Below, in pieces: positions 1 through 4,569 of a stretch of 5,986 nt of DNA; positions within the stretch are counted from its first letter, which is position 1; every line of letters starts with the position of its first letter. Under the pieces are notes generated by a model. That model was not told where the DNA came from, did not search any database, and saw only the letters and a list, made by a program, of their open reading frames with translations. Source of the stretch: Rubrobacteraceae bacterium. GTDB lineage: Bacteria > Actinomycetota > Rubrobacteria > Rubrobacterales > Rubrobacteraceae. Made by a program: the position numbers and the translations under genes. The stretch spans positions 1 through 5,986 of the forward strand of contig JACCSM010000211.1 of assembly GCA_013698525.1 (NCBI GenBank), written 5' to 3'.

Positions 1-42
1 GCTGAAGCGTGGCAACAGGGTAGAGTTAGGCCGTAGCGTTCG

Positions 43-50
43 AGAGGAGG
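43..50 (+). promoter_or_regulatory. Shine-Dalgarno site AGAGGAGG before a CTG start
   Basis: AGAGGAGG is almost fully complementary to the 16S rRNA 3' end and stands 6 nt before CTG 57. That CTG is in frame with the phospholipase D-like gene. The site supports a non-AUG start, since no ATG, GTG or TTG exists in that frame between the stop at 27-29 and position 330. Confidence 0.55.
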
Positions 51-56
51 CCGGGG

Positions 57-1550
57 CTGGAGACGGAAGAGCGAGGATCTGTAGGAAGACCGGCACCAGG
101 CGGGTTCCGGCCCGAGCGGCTCGACCGCGCCCTGGCGCGTGCCAGCGACGCGCCGCTCAGGGAGGGCAACCGGCTGGAGCTACTAAGGAACGGTCCCGAC
201 ACCTACGACGACTGGCTTGCGGCCATCTCTGGGGCGGAGCGCTGGGTACACCTGGACAACTACATCTTCTGCGACGATGAGGTCGGGGGGAAGTTCGCGA
301 AGGCTCTGATCCAGAAGGCCGGGGAGGGGGTGAGCGTCCGCGTGCTCTACGACTGGTTCGGCTGCCTGGACGTACGCCGCTCCTTCTGGCGGCGGATGCG
401 GGAGGCCGGCGTGGACGTCAGGGTGGTCAACCCACCGACGCTCGGTGGGCCTCTCGGCGCGATCCGGCGCGACCACCGCAAACTGCTCGCCGTAGACGGC
501 GAGTACGCCTCGACGGGCGGCGTGTGCATCTCCGATGGCTGGCTCGTAACCTCCCCGGAGACGGGGCTCCCCTACAGGGACACGGCCGTCGGCGTCCGCG
601 GCCCGGCCGTCGCCGAGGTGGAGCGGGCCTTCGCGGGGCTGTGGAGCGTCGCCGGCGGATCCCTCCCCGAAGCCGAACGTCCCGACTCGGAGAGCATCCC
701 GCAGGCCGGCGAAGTGCCGGCGCGTGTGGTCGTCCAGGAGCCGCGCAGGATGCGGACCTTGCGGATGCTGCAGTTGCTCACCGCAGGGGTCGAGAAGCGG
801 CTCTGGATCACCGACGCCTACTTCCTCTCCATGGCGATCCTCTCCCAATCCCTTATGTCCGTAGCCCGTGACAGGGTGGACGTGCGGGTGCTTGTACCAG
901 CGACCAACGACCTGCCCTGGATAGGGGCGCTCTCGCGCACGGGCTACCGGCAGTTCCTGGAGGCGGGGGTTCGCATCTTCGAGTACGGAGGCCCGATGAT
1001 CCACGCCAAGACCCTCGTCGCCGACGGCTGGTGGTCGAAGGTGGGATCAACGAACCTGAACTTCAGCAGCCTCGTCGCCAACTGGGAGATAGACCTGGTA
1101 GCGGAGGACACTGGCTTCGCCGCCCAGATGGAAGAGCTGTTCGAGGAGGACCTCTCCAACGCCCGCGAAGTCCGCCTCGCCGGGTCTGCCACGCACCCCA
1201 GGGTGCGCCCGGAGCGCCCGATCCGGACCTCGGACCGCGATGCCCGAAGGGGCGTCATGGGGAGCGGTTCCGGTGGATCGGCCACCGTATTGCGCGTCGG
1301 CAGCGCGGCCCTCCAGAAGAGCGGCTATCCGCTGGAGACCCACGAACAGGCCTTGGCAGCAGCGGCCAGCGGCGCCTTGCTCGGAGCCTCCCTTCTTAGC
1401 CTCCGCTTCCCGCGCTTCCTCGCCTGGCCCCTGGCCGCAGCAGGCACCCTCTACGGGGGTCTTGGAGTCCTGCGCGCCGCGCGCTCGTCCCTCTCCGACC
1501 GAAGGCAGAGATCGTCCCCTTCGCAGGATACCGCCGACCTTGACTCGTAA
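57..1550 (+). CDS. Phospholipase D-like / cardiolipin synthase-like protein, two HKD motifs
   Basis: Phosphatidyltransferase or phosphodiesterase of the phospholipase D superfamily, resembling bacterial cardiolipin synthases of the ClsB type. Such enzymes join or hydrolyse phospholipids at the membrane. Numbered from CTG 57 (497 aa), the family N-terminal strand region 'GNRLELLRNGPDTYDDW' to 'VHLDNYIF' lies at about 37-71. HKD motif 1 is H140, K142, D147 (HRKLLAVD). HKD motif 2 is H316, K318, D323 (HAKTLVAD), followed by GSTNLN. Both active sites look intact. A hydrophobic stretch at about 437-474 could form two membrane helices, and there is no N-terminal membrane segment. The reading frame is open from base 30, but its first standard start is GTG 330, which would delete the conserved N-terminus (leaving 406 aa). 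CTG 57 is chosen because AGAGGAGG lies 6 nt upstream. A sequencing error upstream is the alternative. The family call is secure; the exact substrate and the start are not. Confidence 0.88.
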   Translation: METEERGSVGRPAPGGFRPERLDRALARASDAPLREGNRLELLRNGPDTYDDWLAAISGAERWVHLDNYIFCDDEVGGKFAKALIQKAGEGVSVRVLYDWFGCLDVRRSFWRRMREAGVDVRVVNPPTLGGPLGAIRRDHRKLLAVDGEYASTGGVCISDGWLVTSPETGLPYRDTAVGVRGPAVAEVERAFAGLWSVAGGSLPEAERPDSESIPQAGEVPARVVVQEPRRMRTLRMLQLLTAGVEKRLWITDAYFLSMAILSQSLMSVARDRVDVRVLVPATNDLPWIGALSRTGYRQFLEAGVRIFEYGGPMIHAKTLVADGWWSKVGSTNLNFSSLVANWEIDLVAEDTGFAAQMEELFEEDLSNAREVRLAGSATHPRVRPERPIRTSDRDARRGVMGSGSGGSATVLRVGSAALQKSGYPLETHEQALAAAASGALLGASLLSLRFPRFLAWPLAAAGTLYGGLGVLRAARSSLSDRRQRSSPSQDTADLDS

Positions 1551-1567
1551 CGACCGCACTCTGTTTG

Positions 1568-1587
1568 TGCCCCCTACTCCGGGGGCA
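1568..1587 (+). terminator. GC-rich hairpin after the phospholipase D-like gene
   Basis: TGCCCCC (1568-1574) pairs with GGGGGCA (1581-1587) around the 6-nt loop TACTCC, beginning 17 nt after the TAA stop. There is no downstream T tract, so intrinsic termination is possible but not shown. A smaller hairpin, GGGGC-CCG-GCCCC, follows at 1661-1673. The rest of 1588-1680 shows no gene. Confidence 0.45.
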
Positions 1588-1680
1588 TAGAGCCGGATGG
1601 ACAGGGCTTTCGGACGAGAGGAGAGGGAGGCGTAGTTGTCGAGCTAGGGCGGTTTGCGAAGGGGCCCGGCCCCTATGCAA

Positions 1681-1737
1681 GCTTTCAGCGCTCAGCTTTC
1701 AAATTTTTGTTGTTGCTGACGGCTGATAGCTGAAGGC
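1681..1737. repeat. AGCTGA-type palindromic repeat with T-rich loop, copy 1
   Basis: Arm 1681-1703 and arm 1715-1737 are imperfect reverse complements (16 of 23 positions, plus a G-T wobble), built from repeated TCAGC/GCTGA units. The 11-nt loop is TTTTTGTTGTT (1704-1714). A second element at 4474-4536 has the same architecture and a loop of identical length differing at one base, so this looks like a dispersed palindromic repeat. It lies between two convergent genes and directly abuts the perfect hairpin at 1738-1772. Confidence 0.6.
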
Positions 1738-1772
1738 GCGATTGGCAGAGGTATTGACCCTCTGCCAATCGC
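1738..1772 (-). terminator. Perfect 14-bp hairpin 3' of the split sensor gene
   Basis: GCGATTGGCAGAGG (1738-1751) is the exact reverse complement of CCTCTGCCAATCGC (1759-1772), with a 7-nt loop (TATTGAC). Read on the minus strand it begins 12 nt past the sensor gene stop codon. It has no U tract directly after the stem. Its position between convergent genes suits a bidirectional transcription barrier or mRNA 3'-end stabiliser. Confidence 0.6.
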
Positions 1773-1784
1773 TTTGAGCCGGAG

Positions 1785-2543
1785 CTAGTTTGCCTGCTTA
1801 TCCTTGAGGGGTGTACCAGGGCGCAGCCACAGGGAGACGTGCTCGGGTTGCATCGTCTCCCTCACCACGCCCACCAGATCGCTGCTCAAGGCATCGAGAT
1901 CTGTTTCGTCGCGCAGTTTGGCCGAAAAGGTCTCGAGAGTCTTTCTGGCGTCGTACTTCCTACGGTAGAAGCGACGGTCTATGAACGACTGGATGCGACT
2001 TCTCAGGGGGCTGAACAGCGCGGCGATCAGGAGGGTAGAGGCCACGACCGCGAGGGTGGACCTCTGGCCGGTGAGTAAGACAAAGACCCTCTGCAACAAG
2101 ACGATACCGCCGAAGTAGAGTGCGACCAGCGTAGCTGTCAGCGAGCCGTATACGAGGGTGCGGTTGATGATTATGTCTATCTTGTAGAGGCGGTAGCGCA
2201 GAATTTCCACGCCAATGGCGATGGGACCGCTCAAGCCACGGACTGCCACGAGCAAGTAACTAGCCCACAACCCCCACGACCTCTCTGCCAGCCAGAAGAA
2301 ATAGAAGCCGATGTGAAGGCCACTAGCGACAAAAAATAGCGGCCCAACATAGAGCAGCCACTTGATCTGCTGGCGCTCCACCCCCCTCGCGTTGCGCCGC
2401 CCTACCACCACGGAGCCCGCTGCGCCCCCCCCGAGAAGAAGTACAGATAGCTGAACCGGGGAGGGAGGCACGTCGAAACCGACATCGGGAGAGATGGCCG
2501 ACGACCATATCACCCCGCCGAAATCACGGCCACACTCACCCAA
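1785..2543 (-). CDS. Fragment 3 of the split sensor: C-terminal membrane and cytosolic part
   Basis: This 252-codon frame holds most of the recognisable family sequence: 'ARGVERQQIKW', helices at about residues 62-82, 92-112, 131-155 and 163-177, the 'YRLYKIDIIINRTLVYG' loop, and the basic coiled region 'FIDRRFYRRKYDARKTLE' leading to 'TMQPEHVSLWLRPG'. The nominal start, TTG 2543, is probably artefactual. The first eight or so codons overlap the middle frame, and true homology begins near 2515. If translated alone it would lack about the first five helices. It ends 12 nt before a perfect hairpin (minus-strand direction). Confidence 0.65.
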   Translation of the reverse strand: MGECGRDFGGVIWSSAISPDVGFDVPPSPVQLSVLLLGGGAAGSVVVGRRNARGVERQQIKWLLYVGPLFFVASGLHIGFYFFWLAERSWGLWASYLLVAVRGLSGPIAIGVEILRYRLYKIDIIINRTLVYGSLTATLVALYFGGIVLLQRVFVLLTGQRSTLAVVASTLLIAALFSPLRSRIQSFIDRRFYRRKYDARKTLETFSAKLRDETDLDALSSDLVGVVRETMQPEHVSLWLRPGTPLKDKQAN

Positions 2544-2665
2544 GCGAAAGGTCGCCAGCGACTGCCGGGCAGCCGACCGGTGGGAAAGAGTAGGAGCAGG
2601 AACACGATGAGGCCGATCATTAGCATCCAGAACCAGTCCTGGAGCCAGAGCATCGCCCTACCCCC
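2510..2665 (-). other. Fragment 2 of the split sensor: short middle frame
   Basis: This open stretch of 51 codons, ending at TGA 2512-2510, encodes a clear membrane helix 'WFWMLMIGLIVFLLLLFP'. The family motif 'TGRLPGSRWRPFAW' follows it. In homologous sensors these directly follow the segment encoded by fragment 1 and precede that of fragment 3. It is too short to stand as a gene and is the best evidence that the locus was once continuous. An ATG at 2653 exists but has no reason to be a real start. Confidence 0.65.
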
Positions 2666-3009
2666 GGAAGCGGGTCGGGGAGCGCCAGTAGGGCGTAGAC
2701 GGCGTACTCGCCGCCGAAGTGGTCCACCGCCGCGATAAGGCCTATGGCGCAGCAGATCCAGCCGATCGGATGGTCGGGGAGGCGCGAGGCGATAATAGCG
2801 CCGATCACCGAGTAACCTACCGCGATCGTCGTCAACTCGGGCCAGAAGGCGCAGGCGGGGGTATTAGAGCCCACATTCAATGCTATGAGAACGAAGTTGA
2901 GGGCGGTGAGCGTTAGGGAGAGCGCACACACAGCCCACGCGAGCCAGGAGGCAAGGCGGCGGGACGAGCCCCCGCCTCTTCGACCCTGTTTCCTTTCTCC
3001 TTCTGTCAC
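2620..3009 (-). CDS. Fragment 1 of the split sensor: N-terminal membrane part
   Basis: This 129-codon piece starts at GTG 3009 with a basic N-terminus (ERKQGRRGGGSSRR). Three hydrophobic segments follow: 'ASWLAWAVCALSLTLTALNF', 'LTTIAVGYSVIGAIIA' and 'IGWICCAIGLIAAV'. The phrase 'PDHPIGWICCAIGL' matches the 'P-NPIGWL-CAIGL' pattern of this sensor family. The last dozen residues (VGRCSGSRTGSGC) are out-of-frame sequence after the shift at 2661-2665. No strong Shine-Dalgarno site is visible before the GTG, and no other start lies near the N-terminus. Confidence 0.6.
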   Translation of the reverse strand: MTEGERKQGRRGGGSSRRLASWLAWAVCALSLTLTALNFVLIALNVGSNTPACAFWPELTTIAVGYSVIGAIIASRLPDHPIGWICCAIGLIAAVDHFGGEYAVYALLALPDPLPGVGRCSGSRTGSGC

Positions 3010-3126
3010 GGCACCACTCTACAGGGCTATCGTCTCAAGAGCGTTGCGACAACCGTTACGATGACCATTTTCTGAGCAAAGAAGCGCCGAACCAATGTCC
3101 GACTTCTACGAGCTTCCCTCCTCCCC

Positions 3127-3156
3127 TTGACAACACCCGCGCTGTTGTGAGATATT
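3127..3156 (+). promoter_or_regulatory. Sigma-70-type promoter of the TetR gene
   Basis: A perfect -35 box TTGACA (3127-3132) is followed after 18 nt by GATATT (3151-3156), which matches four of six bases of TATAAT. It lies in an AT-rich patch unusual for this GC-rich window, 38 nt before the TetR start codon, so the leader would be short. Confidence 0.6.
3130..3148. promoter_or_regulatory. Probable TetR operator inside the promoter
   Basis: ACAACA (3130-3135) and TGTTGT (3143-3148) form a perfect inverted repeat with a 7-nt centre, overlapping the -35 box and filling the spacer. A 19-bp palindrome in this place is typical of TetR-family autorepression operators. Binding by the adjacent regulator is inferred, and the site could also affect the divergent sensor gene. 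Confidence 0.5.
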
Positions 3157-3174
3157 GAATGTTTGAACTATTCA
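3156..3174. promoter_or_regulatory. Second inverted repeat downstream of the -10 box
   Basis: TGAAT (3156-3160) and ATTCA (3170-3174) flank a 9-nt centre, giving another 19-bp dyad next to the first. Its arm sequences differ from the ACAACA dyad, so it is either a site for another protein or chance in AT-rich sequence. Confidence 0.25.
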
Positions 3175-3180
3175 TTTAAT

Positions 3181-3187
3181 AGAAAGG
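3181..3187 (+). promoter_or_regulatory. Ribosome binding site supporting the TTG start of the TetR gene
   Basis: AGAAAGG ends 6 nt before TTG 3194. The in-frame ATG at 3215 has no purine-rich sequence upstream, so the TTG is the preferred start. Confidence 0.5.
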
Positions 3188-3193
3188 TGGTCA

Positions 3194-3799
3194 TTGGCTC
3201 CTCGCAAGTACACTATGGACAAGCGCAAGGCCGCCGTCGAAGAGACCCGGCGGCGCATCGTGGAGGCCACCCTCTCCCTTCACGTCGAGAAGGGCGCTTT
3301 CGGCACCTCCTGGCAAGACATCGCCCATCGCGCCGACGTTTCGGTGGGGACCGTGTATAAGCACTTTCCCTCGCTCGATGAGCTGGTGCCCGCTTGTGGG
3401 GAGCTGGTCTTCGCCATAAGCCGTCCCCCCTCCCTCGAGGACGCCCCGCGGGTCTTCGCCGGAGCCGGCTCCCTCGAGGAGCGCCTCGGACGCTTGGTCT
3501 CGGAGTTCTACGACTTCTACGAGCGCGGTGAGCCCTACTTGGAGATAGACCATCAAGAGCGCAAGCTTCCCGCGGTTCAAGAGTGGGAGGCATACATGCG
3601 GGCCACCCGCGAAGGGTTCGCCCGCGAAGCGTTGCGGGCCCTAGAGCCGGACGAGGGCACGGTACGGGTGCTGAGCGCGCTGATCGACCTCCCCCTTTTC
3701 AAGTCCTTCCGGCTCCACGACGTCGGCAAGGCAGAGGCCGAAAAGATCGTGCGGTCCATGCTAGTGTGCTGGATCGGCGGAACGCGAGGTGGGCGCTAA
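3194..3799 (+). CDS. TetR/AcrR-family transcriptional repressor
   Basis: A 201-aa DNA-binding regulator of the usual TetR length. The TetR_N domain spans about residues 16-62. The first helix is 'EETRRRIVEATLSLHVEKG', and the helix-turn-helix 'SWQDIAHRADVSVGTVYKHF' (39-58) ends in the hallmark 'GTVYKHF', followed by 'SLDELV'. The C-terminal half (about 90-195) is the ligand-binding and dimerisation region. It is too divergent to name a ligand. The start is TTG 3194, giving 'MAPRKYTMDKRK'; ATG 3215 is the fallback. The gene is transcribed away from the split sensor gene, and a promoter with a palindrome over the -35 box precedes it, so autorepression is likely. The cupin gene lies 89 nt downstream on the same strand and is a plausible co-regulated target. 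The family is certain; the regulon is inferred. Confidence 0.93.
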   Translation: MAPRKYTMDKRKAAVEETRRRIVEATLSLHVEKGAFGTSWQDIAHRADVSVGTVYKHFPSLDELVPACGELVFAISRPPSLEDAPRVFAGAGSLEERLGRLVSEFYDFYERGEPYLEIDHQERKLPAVQEWEAYMRATREGFAREALRALEPDEGTVRVLSALIDLPLFKSFRLHDVGKAEAEKIVRSMLVCWIGGTRGGR

Positions 3800-3843
3800 A
3801 GCCAGGAAGCTGAAGCGGAGGGGCCAAGGCAATTCGAATCAGC

Positions 3844-3863
3844 CCGGGCGGGAATAAGCCCGG
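3844..3863 (+). terminator. Short GC hairpin between the TetR and cupin genes
   Basis: CCGGGC (3844-3849) pairs with GCCCGG (3858-3863) around an 8-nt loop, 44 nt after the TetR stop. With six pairs and no T tract it is weak as a terminator and may only attenuate read-through into the cupin gene. Confidence 0.25.
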
Positions 3864-3875
3864 CCGGGTAGAGGG

Positions 3876-3883
3876 AAAGGAGG
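3876..3883 (+). promoter_or_regulatory. Strong ribosome binding site of the cupin gene
   Basis: AAAGGAGG ends 5 nt before ATG 3889 and is a near-perfect match to the anti-Shine-Dalgarno sequence. It settles the cupin start and suggests efficient translation. Confidence 0.7.
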
Positions 3884-3888
3884 AGGCG

Positions 3889-4377
3889 ATGAACCAAGTC
3901 GACGCCGCAGCGAGGGCCTTCGGGCTTGACGAAGGCGAGGGTGAGGCGAGGTGGTGGATGGGCGGCCTGGCCACCGTAAAGGCCACGGGCAAGGAGACCG
4001 ACGGCCGCTACACCCTCATCGAGATATTCGAACCCGAGGGCGAGGGACCGCTGCACGTCCACCATCGCGAAGACGAGGGCTTCTTCATCATCGAGGGAGA
4101 GCTGACGTTCCGGATAGGCGAGGAGACGATAAAGGCCTCCCCGGGTTCGTTCGTCTTCGGCCCCAAGGACGTACCCCACACCTACACCGTGGACTCGGGG
4201 CCGGCGAAACTCCTGTTCATCCTCTCGCCGGCGGGCTTCGAGGAGTTCGTCTACGCCACGAGCGAGCCGGCCAAGGAGCGCACCCTGCCGCCACCTCCGG
4301 AAGGCCCGCCTAGCGAGGAAGAGATGGAGCAGCTACGAGCCCTCGCTCGCCAGTACGGAGGCGAGCTCCTCGTTTAG
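3889..4377 (+). CDS. Single-domain cupin protein
   Basis: A 162-aa protein with one cupin_2-type beta barrel at about residues 40-115. Cupin motif 1 reads 'GPLHVHHREDEGFFIIEG' (53-70), with likely metal ligands H56, H58 and E63. Motif 2 is 'PGSFVFGPKDVPHTY' (85-99), with ligand H97. All four canonical metal positions are therefore present, and a metal-binding fold is likely. After the barrel comes a Pro-rich linker (RTLPPPPEGPPSEEE) and a short charged helix, 'MEQLRALARQYGGELL'. Related small cupins include dioxygenases, isomerases and non-enzymatic sensors, so no reaction is assigned. No signal peptide is seen, so it is probably cytosolic. The gene follows the TetR gene by 89 nt and has no obvious promoter of its own, which suggests an operon, with the repressor perhaps sensing a compound related to the cupin's ligand. 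It faces the ATP-grasp gene convergently. Confidence 0.9.
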   Translation: MNQVDAAARAFGLDEGEGEARWWMGGLATVKATGKETDGRYTLIEIFEPEGEGPLHVHHREDEGFFIIEGELTFRIGEETIKASPGSFVFGPKDVPHTYTVDSGPAKLLFILSPAGFEEFVYATSEPAKERTLPPPPEGPPSEEEMEQLRALARQYGGELLV

Positions 4378-4399
4378 CAAGCCGGCGGGCTGGTAGAGG

Positions 4400-4425
4400 A
4401 AGGGCACGAGATCCGCAATGCCCTT
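4400..4425 (+). terminator. Possible hairpin after the cupin gene
   Basis: AAGGGCA (4400-4406) pairs with TGCCCTT (4419-4425) around a 12-nt loop, 22 nt after the cupin stop. It lacks a T tract. It is a weak terminator candidate; the stronger structures of this junction lie further on. No gene is supported in 4378-4473. Confidence 0.3.
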
Positions 4426-4473
4426 GGGCCCACCGAGATCACTCTTCGACAGACTGGGCCTTCCTAAACCCGC

Positions 4474-4536
4474 GCTAGTCAGCACTTCAGCTTTTTGTTT
4501 TTGCTGAAGTGCTGACCAGCTGAAATGCTGACTAGC
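4474..4536. repeat. AGCTGA-type palindromic repeat with T-rich loop, copy 2
   Basis: GTCAGCACTTCAGC (4478-4491) is the exact reverse complement of 4503-4516, with the 11-nt loop TTTTTGTTTTT (4492-4502). A third arm at 4519-4536 matches the reverse complement of 4474-4491 at 17 of 18 positions, so the left arm can fold with either partner. Loop length and sequence match the copy at 1681-1737 (10 of 11 bases). As there, it sits between convergent genes and touches a long perfect hairpin. Confidence 0.7.
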
Positions 4537-4537
4537 T

Positions 4538-4569
4538 CGTCGTGCATAAGGCAAGCCTTATGCACGACG
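4538..4569 (-). terminator. Perfect 15-bp hairpin overlapping the ATP-grasp stop codon
   Basis: CGTCGTGCATAAGGC (4538-4552) is the exact reverse complement of 4555-4569, leaving only two bases between the arms. On the minus strand the first arm encodes the last three residues (RRA) and the TAA stop of the ATP-grasp gene. A stem this long should block polymerase or protect the mRNA 3' end on either strand. There is no U tract, so an exact termination mechanism cannot be read off. Confidence 0.6.

Larger units (their letters stand above)
1785..3009 (-). pseudogene. Multi-pass membrane sensor (histidine-kinase-like N-terminal region), two frameshifts
   Basis: One ancestral gene appears spread over three frames, reading from GTG 3009. 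Frame 1 carries three membrane helices and ends its good match at 'LLALPDPLPG'. The continuation 'AMLWLQDWFW...GRLPGSRWRPFAW' is in a second frame, and 'GVIWSS...ARGVERQQIKW' onward is in a third. Each switch is a -1 shift at a G run: GGGGG at 2661-2665 and GGGG at 2513-2516. Adding one G to each restores one reading frame of about 408 codons. The conceptual protein has about ten hydrophobic segments, the family signature 'YRLYKIDIIINRTLVYG', then a basic stretch 'RIQSFIDRRFYRRKYDA' and a C-terminal 'LVGVVRETMQPEHVSLWLR'. No dimerisation histidine or ATPase N/G boxes are seen, so even a restored protein may sense or scaffold rather than phosphorylate. Sequencing error in homopolymers is the main alternative to a true pseudogene. 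Confidence 0.75.

Noticed and set aside
1..56. Possible promoter or repeat copy at the window start (GCTGAAG, TAGAGT)
   Set aside because: The matches are too short, and any -35 element would lie at or beyond the edge.
183..1004. A 273-codon open frame on the minus strand opposite the phospholipase D-like gene
   Set aside because: Its composition is rich in R, G, P and H with no domain, and it covers a coding region with intact HKD motifs. It is a shadow frame.
1616..1650. Purine-rich GAGAGGAGAGGGAGG followed by TTG, resembling a ribosome site and start
   Set aside because: The reading frame closes after three codons (TTG TCG AGC TAG), so no gene follows.
3098..3113. A 14-base match CGACTTCTACGAGC between the intergenic region and the TetR gene near 3510
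   Set aside because: It is a single short match in common codon usage, with no further similarity on either side, so chance is the simplest reading.
4333..4554. A 73-codon minus-strand frame across the cupin-ATP-grasp junction
   Set aside because: It spans the palindromic repeat and the cupin 3' end and has no ribosome site or recognisable domain. A remnant of an older gene in 4378-4470 cannot be excluded, but nothing supports one.
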